In this document: in pieces, positions 16,569 through 19,933 of the stretch
Layout: each line of letters begins with the position of its first letter
Numbering within the stretch: position 1 is the stretch's first letter
DNA from: Burkholderiales bacterium
Lineage (GTDB): Bacteria > Pseudomonadota > Gammaproteobacteria > Burkholderiales > Burkholderiaceae
Length of the DNA: 19,933 nucleotides
Reading direction: 5' to 3'
Assembly (NCBI GenBank): GCA_947372535.1
Contig: CANBUA010000053.1
Coordinates: 1 to 19,933 of the forward strand
The notes under the pieces: model-generated
What the model was told of the DNA's origin: nothing
The model's database searches: none
Seen by the model: the letters and a program-made list of their open reading frames with translations, nothing else
Made by a program: the position numbers and the translations under genes

Positions 16569-16604
16569 AGCGCAAATCAAACGGCGCAGTGACCTCCATG
16601 CCGA

Positions 16605-16638
16605 CCGTCACACGGCTGTCGCGATCGCTCCATAAGCT
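16605..16638 (+). promoter_or_regulatory. Promoter-like element driving the PEP-CTERM gene (Pho-box-like)
   Basis: CCGTCAC, four bases, CTGTCGC, eight bases ending in TCGCTC, then CATAAG (16631-16636) as a -10-like box. The half-sites repeat at 11 bp. It is a near copy of the minus-strand element at 16535-16568: CGTCAC, TGTC, TCGCTC and ATAA all align with no gaps. It is 62 bases upstream of ATG 16701. The regulator is unproven; PhoB or another OmpR-family response regulator would fit the repeat geometry. Confidence 0.5.
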
Positions 16639-16644
16639 TTGGCG

Positions 16645-16684
16645 GGTCATTTCATGCCTTCTTCCTTTTTCCTTTTGCATGACC
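16645..16684 (+). promoter_or_regulatory. Leader hairpin options upstream of the PEP-CTERM gene
   Basis: Two mutually exclusive perfect 6-bp pairings flank a pyrimidine-only stretch (16658-16676): GGTCAT (16645-16650) with ATGACC (16679-16684), or TCATGC (16652-16657) with GCATGA (16677-16682). Both end at the edge of the Shine-Dalgarno block at 16683-16693. This could tune translation or stabilise the mRNA; it may also be chance. Confidence 0.3.
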
Positions 16685-16693
16685 ACCTAGGAG
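16683..16693 (+). promoter_or_regulatory. Ribosome binding site block of the PEP-CTERM gene
   Basis: CCACCTAGGAG, seven bases before ATG 16701. It is identical in sequence and spacing to the block before the divergent PHP-domain gene at 16449-16459, and it fixes the start here. Confidence 0.85.
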
Positions 16694-16700
16694 TTCCCCA

Positions 16701-17333
16701 ATGAAGTTGTTTCCCACCCTGTCGCTGGCCTTGCTGGCCGCCGCGCCCGCCCTGGCCTCTGCTGCTGCCTTCCAGGTCGATTTCGAAAAGAACTGGGATT
16801 ACGCCAACGGCGGTGTCAATGCCTACTACGGCGGCGGCACGGCTGCTGACGGCAGCAACGGCACCGACCTGGGCGTGACCTTCCTGAACGTCTCTGGTCT
16901 GTCCAACGACGCGGACTTCACGTACTACAGCGGCGCACCTTCTTCGCAAGGCACGGCCTACGCCTACACGGTGGACGCCGGCGACAAGGCCCTGATGAAC
17001 GTGGCCGCCGGGGTCAATGGCGTGCTGTCGTTCTATTACGCCAGCCCCGCCGCTGCGACAGGCGCTGTCAAGGCCTATTCCGGCCTGAATGGCACGGGCA
17101 CTTTGCTGGGCTCTTTCGACCTGGCGGCCAATGGTTCGGCCTATGACGTCTGGACCAAGGTGACCTTCAACTTCTCTGGCACCGCCAAGTCCTTCGACCT
17201 GACCGGCAGCGCCAACCTGGTCGGCCTGGACAACATCAGCGCCGTGCCTGAAGCCAGCAGCTCGCTGCTGGTGTTGCTCGGCGGCTTGCCTGTGGCCGTG
17301 GGCCTGATGGCTCGCCGCCGCCGTGCTGCCTGA
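16701..17333 (+). CDS. PEP-CTERM sorting domain surface/secreted protein
   Basis: A 210-residue exported protein of unknown function. A Sec signal peptide (1 to about 21, MKLFPTLSLALLAAAPALAS) is followed by a beta-rich, Gly/Ala/Ser/Asn-rich domain low in charge and without Cys. The C-terminus has the three parts of a PEP-CTERM tag: VPEAS at 182-186, a hydrophobic helix of about 16 residues and the basic end ARRRRAA. Such tags are cut by an exosortase (EpsH/XrtA type), usually in exopolysaccharide-producing bacteria; the exosortase must lie elsewhere. The gene is monocistronic, with a promoter-like element at 16605-16638, a strong ribosome binding site and a terminator 25 bases after the stop. 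It diverges from the PHP-domain gene with matched control elements. Confidence 0.9.
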   Translation: MKLFPTLSLALLAAAPALASAAAFQVDFEKNWDYANGGVNAYYGGGTAADGSNGTDLGVTFLNVSGLSNDADFTYYSGAPSSQGTAYAYTVDAGDKALMNVAAGVNGVLSFYYASPAAATGAVKAYSGLNGTGTLLGSFDLAANGSAYDVWTKVTFNFSGTAKSFDLTGSANLVGLDNISAVPEASSSLLVLLGGLPVAVGLMARRRRAA

Positions 17334-17357
17334 TGGTTTGATCAGCTGAGATGCAAG

Positions 17358-17382
17358 AAGGGCCGCGACATGCGGCCCTTTT
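17358..17382 (+). terminator. Intrinsic terminator between convergent PEP-CTERM and TonB-receptor genes
   Basis: Perfect 9-bp stem AAGGGCCGC (17358-17366) / GCGGCCCTT (17372-17380), loop GACAT, with TTTT at 17379-17382. It lies 25 bases after the PEP-CTERM stop. On the minus strand the same hairpin is followed by CTTCTTGC, so it may also serve the convergent receptor gene, whose stop is 40 bases away. Confidence 0.88.
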
Positions 17383-17421
17383 CATGAGTGGGCGCAGCTT
17401 GGGCGCCCCGGTCTCAGTGGC

Positions 17422-19458
17422 TCAGAAGCGAAGCTGCCAGGTCACCCGCACTGTGCGAGGTTCGGCAGGATGCACATGGCGATCTTCTACGGGGGCTGTT
17501 TCACCAGCCAGTTTGGATTCATAGAAGTATTCGATGTCGTTGACCTTGCGATCGGCCAGGTTGAAGACATCAAAAGTCAGGTCCATGTCCTTGCTCAACT
17601 GCCGGCTCACGCGCAGGTTGGTCAGCAAGGTGGCCGGTGCCCGCTCGCTGTTGTCTTCGATCAAAGCACGCTGACCGAGGTAACGCCATTGCAGGCTGGC
17701 CGACCAGGGCCCGAGCTCACGCAACGTGACCGCGACCGAGCCCACCTTGGAGACCGCACCGGGGATGTAGCGGCCTGCCGGCGCATCGTCTGAGAAACGC
17801 GCGCGTGTCCAGGCCAGGTCTGCATCGATCAGCAACCAGGGGCGCGGGATCCAGCGATTGTTCCACTCGATGCCGCTGCGCTGGCTGGGTCGGTTGGCCT
17901 CGGTCGTACCGGCATCGCCTACATAAACCAGCTCCGACTTCGAATCCAGCCGCCACAGCGCCAAGGAGCTTTGCAGACCGGCAATGGCCTCCGTGCGTGC
18001 GCCGACTTCATAGCCCTTGCTGGGGACCAGGCCGGGGACCGGGTCGATGGCGTTGGTGGTGCCGCGCGCATCGTTGCTGTGAAAGCCACGGCCCGCATTG
18101 AGGAAAAACTCGGTCTTGGCCCACGGCCCGAAGATGGCCGAGAACTTGGGCGAGACTTGGGTGGACGACGTTTGCCCCGAGTTCACGGGCTGGTTGCTGT
18201 CGACATCGAAACTGGCGTGATCGACACGCGCGCCCAGCACCGTGCGCAGCCAGGGTGTCCAGGTCAAGCCGTTCTGGGCATACAGGCCGATGCCTGTTTG
18301 CCGCACGGCATCGTCGCGCGTGGTGCCGTTGCGCACACGCGCCGTGGTGGTGAACAAGCCCACCTTGATCCGATCATGGCGAAGCTGCATGCCGACCTCG
18401 GTGCTCGACTCATGGCCCCACAGCGTGTGTGTCCAGTCCTTGACTGCAGCCAGGCCAAACACCGTGCGCTGATCGTGCTGCTCGAACTGATCGCCTTGCG
18501 GATCGTGGTCCAGCAGGTAGGTGAAGTTGGAAAACAAATCGAGCTGGTAGTGCATCAGGTAGCTCGACACCTTGATGCCGCCGTCGGCACCACGGTCCCG
18601 CCATTCGCCCGAGAGGCTGTAGCGCGAGGTGTTGCCGCCGTCCGTGGGGTCGATGGCATCGAAACGCCCGATGGCACCGGAGTCGATCGCTCGCTGTGGC
18701 ACCTGGTCGGTCGACGCCCAACTGGCGTCATAGCCCATCAGGCTGGCCGACCAACCACGCGCCACACTGCCTTCGCTGAGCGTCACCACGCCGTTGACTT
18801 TGCGCAGGTTCTCCGGCAAGGTCCAGGGGCCGTCGTTGTGCATGAGCTCCACAGCGCCCAGCAAGCTGCGGTCGGTGCCGATGGTGCCCGAGCCAGCGGC
18901 CACGGCCCGCGCGTACTGGTGCTCGCCCAAGGTCAGTTGCACAAACGGCTGCGACAGACGCTTGCGGTAGAGCATGCTGGCCGCGCCCGCCGCCGCGAAG
19001 TCGCCGTCCTGCGCGAAATAAGGCCCCTTGCGGTAGTCGATGCGATCGACCAGTTCGGGGATGACGAAGTTGAGGTCGGTGTAGCCCTGGCCGTGAGCGT
19101 GCGTCGGCATGTTGACGGGCATGCCGTTGACCGACGTAGCGAAGTCCGTGCCGTGGTCAAGGTTGAAGCCGCGCAGGAAGTATTGATTGGCCTTGCCGTC
19201 GCCGCTGTGCTGGGTGACGATCATGCCGGGCACGAACTCCAGCAACTCACCGGGTCGCAAGGCCGGCCGGCTCTTGAGCAATTCGCTGCGGATCTGCCCT
19301 TCGGAGGCTGCATCTGAGGTGCCGACGGCATTGTCGTAGTGGCCGTGAATCACGACAGGAGGCAACTCGACCGGTTGGGTTTTGAGTTGGGCTTGGGCAC
19401 CAGCGGCCGAAACCAGCAAGGCCACCGCCAGCCAGGCGGGAGAAGGCTGAAAATGCAT
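17422..19458 (-). CDS. TonB-dependent outer-membrane receptor, substrate unknown
   Basis: A 678-residue outer-membrane receptor. The signal peptide is about 1-24 (ending GAQA/QLK), a TonB-box-like ELPPVVIHG is at 31-39, and the plug domain runs about 45-165 with RPGELLEFVPGMIV, NQYFLRGFNLDHGTDFATSV and VDRIDYRKGPY. The rest is barrel strands, ending in an aromatic VTWQLRF as outer-membrane proteins do. The plug carries a His-rich loop NMPTHAHGQGYTDLNF (H120, H122). No FecA-type signalling extension is present. The start is ATG 19458; the frame stays open to a TTG at 19521, but MHFQPSPAWLAVALLV is the better signal peptide. The ribosome binding site is weak. An 11-bp-period repeat like those of the PHP/PEP-CTERM pair lies upstream at 19536-19553. 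Confidence 0.92.
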   Translation of the reverse strand: MHFQPSPAWLAVALLVSAAGAQAQLKTQPVELPPVVIHGHYDNAVGTSDAASEGQIRSELLKSRPALRPGELLEFVPGMIVTQHSGDGKANQYFLRGFNLDHGTDFATSVNGMPVNMPTHAHGQGYTDLNFVIPELVDRIDYRKGPYFAQDGDFAAAGAASMLYRKRLSQPFVQLTLGEHQYARAVAAGSGTIGTDRSLLGAVELMHNDGPWTLPENLRKVNGVVTLSEGSVARGWSASLMGYDASWASTDQVPQRAIDSGAIGRFDAIDPTDGGNTSRYSLSGEWRDRGADGGIKVSSYLMHYQLDLFSNFTYLLDHDPQGDQFEQHDQRTVFGLAAVKDWTHTLWGHESSTEVGMQLRHDRIKVGLFTTTARVRNGTTRDDAVRQTGIGLYAQNGLTWTPWLRTVLGARVDHASFDVDSNQPVNSGQTSSTQVSPKFSAIFGPWAKTEFFLNAGRGFHSNDARGTTNAIDPVPGLVPSKGYEVGARTEAIAGLQSSLALWRLDSKSELVYVGDAGTTEANRPSQRSGIEWNNRWIPRPWLLIDADLAWTRARFSDDAPAGRYIPGAVSKVGSVAVTLRELGPWSASLQWRYLGQRALIEDNSERAPATLLTNLRVSRQLSKDMDLTFDVFNLADRKVNDIEYFYESKLAGETAPVEDRHVHPAEPRTVRVTWQLRF

Positions 19459-19485
19459 GAAGACAGCAATACCAAGGTGAGATGA

Positions 19486-19507
19486 CCGGGCCAACAACTC
19501 GGCCCAG
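19486..19507 (-). other. Hairpin in the TonB-receptor leader
   Basis: On the minus strand CTGGGCC (19507-19501) can pair with GGCCCGG (19492-19486) around an eight-base loop, giving seven pairs with one G-U. No T-run follows, so it is not a typical terminator. It lies 28 bases before the receptor ATG and may be a leader structure or chance. Confidence 0.3.
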
Positions 19508-19535
19508 CATACAGGTCGCAAGGTAGCGGTCCCCT

Positions 19536-19553
19536 GTGACGCCGTGATGACGC
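19536..19553 (-). promoter_or_regulatory. 11-bp-period direct repeat upstream of the TonB receptor (Pho-box-like)
   Basis: Read on the minus strand from 19553: GCGTCAT, CACG, GCGTCAC. Two near-identical 7-base half-sites are separated by four bases, the same geometry as the elements at 16535-16568 and 16605-16638. The GCGTCAC half-site is identical to one before the PHP-domain gene. The TCGCTC and ATAA parts are not conserved here, and no clear -10 box follows. It lies 77 bases upstream of ATG 19458. Confidence 0.4.
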
Positions 19554-19561
19554 TGCTTGCC

Positions 19562-19933
19562 TCAGTCGTGTTGCAACACCCGACCTGGGTTCATCAAACC
19601 CACAGGATCGAGCGCCTGCTTGATGGCCTTCATCATCGACAAGCCCACGGGCGAGGCACGGCGCGCCAGTTCGTCGCGGCGCAGCAGCCCGATGCCATGC
19701 TCGGCCGACAAGGTGCCGCCAAAGCGCGCCACCTGATCGAAGACCACCTCATTGACCTGGCGCTCAAAAGCGAGCAGCGCATCGCCCTGGGCCTGCGCGC
19801 TTGGCGGTTGCACGTTGTAGTGCAGGTTGCCATCGCCCAGGTGCCCAAAGCAGACCACGCGGGCCTGCGGCCAGCGCGCCAGCAGCGCCTGCCCGGTGTC
19901 ATCGACAAACGCCGGGATGGCCGAGCTGGGCAC
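19562..19933 (-). CDS. FAD-linked oxidase, C-terminal part (5' truncated by window)
   Basis: The final 123 residues of a flavin-dependent 2-hydroxyacid dehydrogenase-like protein (GlcD / D-lactate / D-2-hydroxyglutarate dehydrogenase group, usually about 460-470 residues in full). Family motifs of the FAD-oxidase C-terminal domain are clear: CFGHLGDGNLHYNVQPP, TLSAEHGIGLLRRDEL and the ending KQALDPVGLMNPGRVL. The FAD-binding half and the start codon lie beyond base 19933; the GTG at the edge is internal. The exact substrate cannot be told from this fragment. It is on the same strand as the TonB-receptor gene, with 103 bases between them. Confidence 0.93.
   Translation of the reverse strand: MPSSAIPAFVDDTGQALLARWPQARVVCFGHLGDGNLHYNVQPPSAQAQGDALLAFERQVNEVVFDQVARFGGTLSAEHGIGLLRRDELARRASPVGLSMMKAIKQALDPVGLMNPGRVLQHD

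Noticed and set aside
16643..16658. Sigma-54-like GG-N10-GC pattern upstream of the PEP-CTERM gene
   Set aside because: Only the GG and GC dinucleotides and a few other bases match the TGGCAC-N5-TTGC consensus. PEP-CTERM genes can be RpoN-linked, so it is worth remembering, but the duplicated element at 16605-16638 is better supported.
17971..19317. Long plus-strand open frame (448 codons) opposite the TonB receptor
   Set aside because: No recognisable domain or RBS; the minus strand carries clear plug and barrel motifs.

Overview
The window looks like a piece of a high-GC betaproteobacterial chromosome, most likely order Burkholderiales (Comamonadaceae, or the Leptothrix/Aquabacterium side). 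The reasons are the nuoH-N order followed by a DUF2818 membrane protein and a NUDIX hydrolase, and a PEP-CTERM protein. Genes are densely packed. I see no tRNA, rRNA, insertion sequence, phage gene or CRISPR array, and no gene-free stretch over 300 bases (the longest is 259 bp).

Region 1 (1-8483, plus strand) is the distal half of the complex I operon: nuoH (5' end cut by the window edge), nuoI, nuoJ, nuoK, nuoL, nuoM and nuoN. DUF2818 and a NUDIX ADP-ribose-pyrophosphatase-like gene follow closely and are probably co-transcribed. NuoH-N form the membrane proton-pumping arm plus the NuoI iron-sulfur subunit that links it to the peripheral arm.

Region 2 (14085 down to 8456, minus strand) is a tightly spaced five-gene set. 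In transcription order it encodes an exported PCu(A)C-like beta-domain protein with a degenerate copper site, a membrane-anchored PpiC/SurA-like protein, a HupE/UreJ-type membrane protein, a 2OG-Fe(II) oxygenase-like protein, and a polytopic membrane protein fused to a spermidine-synthase-like methyltransferase fold. Its last gene overlaps the NUDIX gene tail to tail by 28 bp. The first three suggest an envelope or metal-related function, but the substrate is unknown.

Region 3 (14134-19553) holds a large secreted PHP-fold metallohydrolase (minus), a PEP-CTERM surface protein (plus, divergent from it) and a TonB-dependent outer-membrane receptor (minus, convergent with the PEP-CTERM gene). Both intergenic ends carry good intrinsic terminators. 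The 259-bp divergent region contains two similar promoter-like elements of about 34 bp pointing in opposite directions, one toward each gene. Each has GTC-containing half-sites repeated at 11-bp period, followed by TCGCTC and an ATAA box. The two genes also share an identical 11-bp Shine-Dalgarno block at identical spacing. A related 11-bp-period repeat lies upstream of the TonB receptor. The layout resembles PhoB (Pho box) or another OmpR-family site, which suggests a co-regulated receptor / secreted hydrolase / surface-protein module, possibly for organophosphate use. This is the most novel signal in the window and is an inference from sequence pattern only.

The right edge (19562-19933, minus) is the C-terminal end of an FAD-linked oxidase (D-lactate/glycolate/2-hydroxyacid dehydrogenase type).
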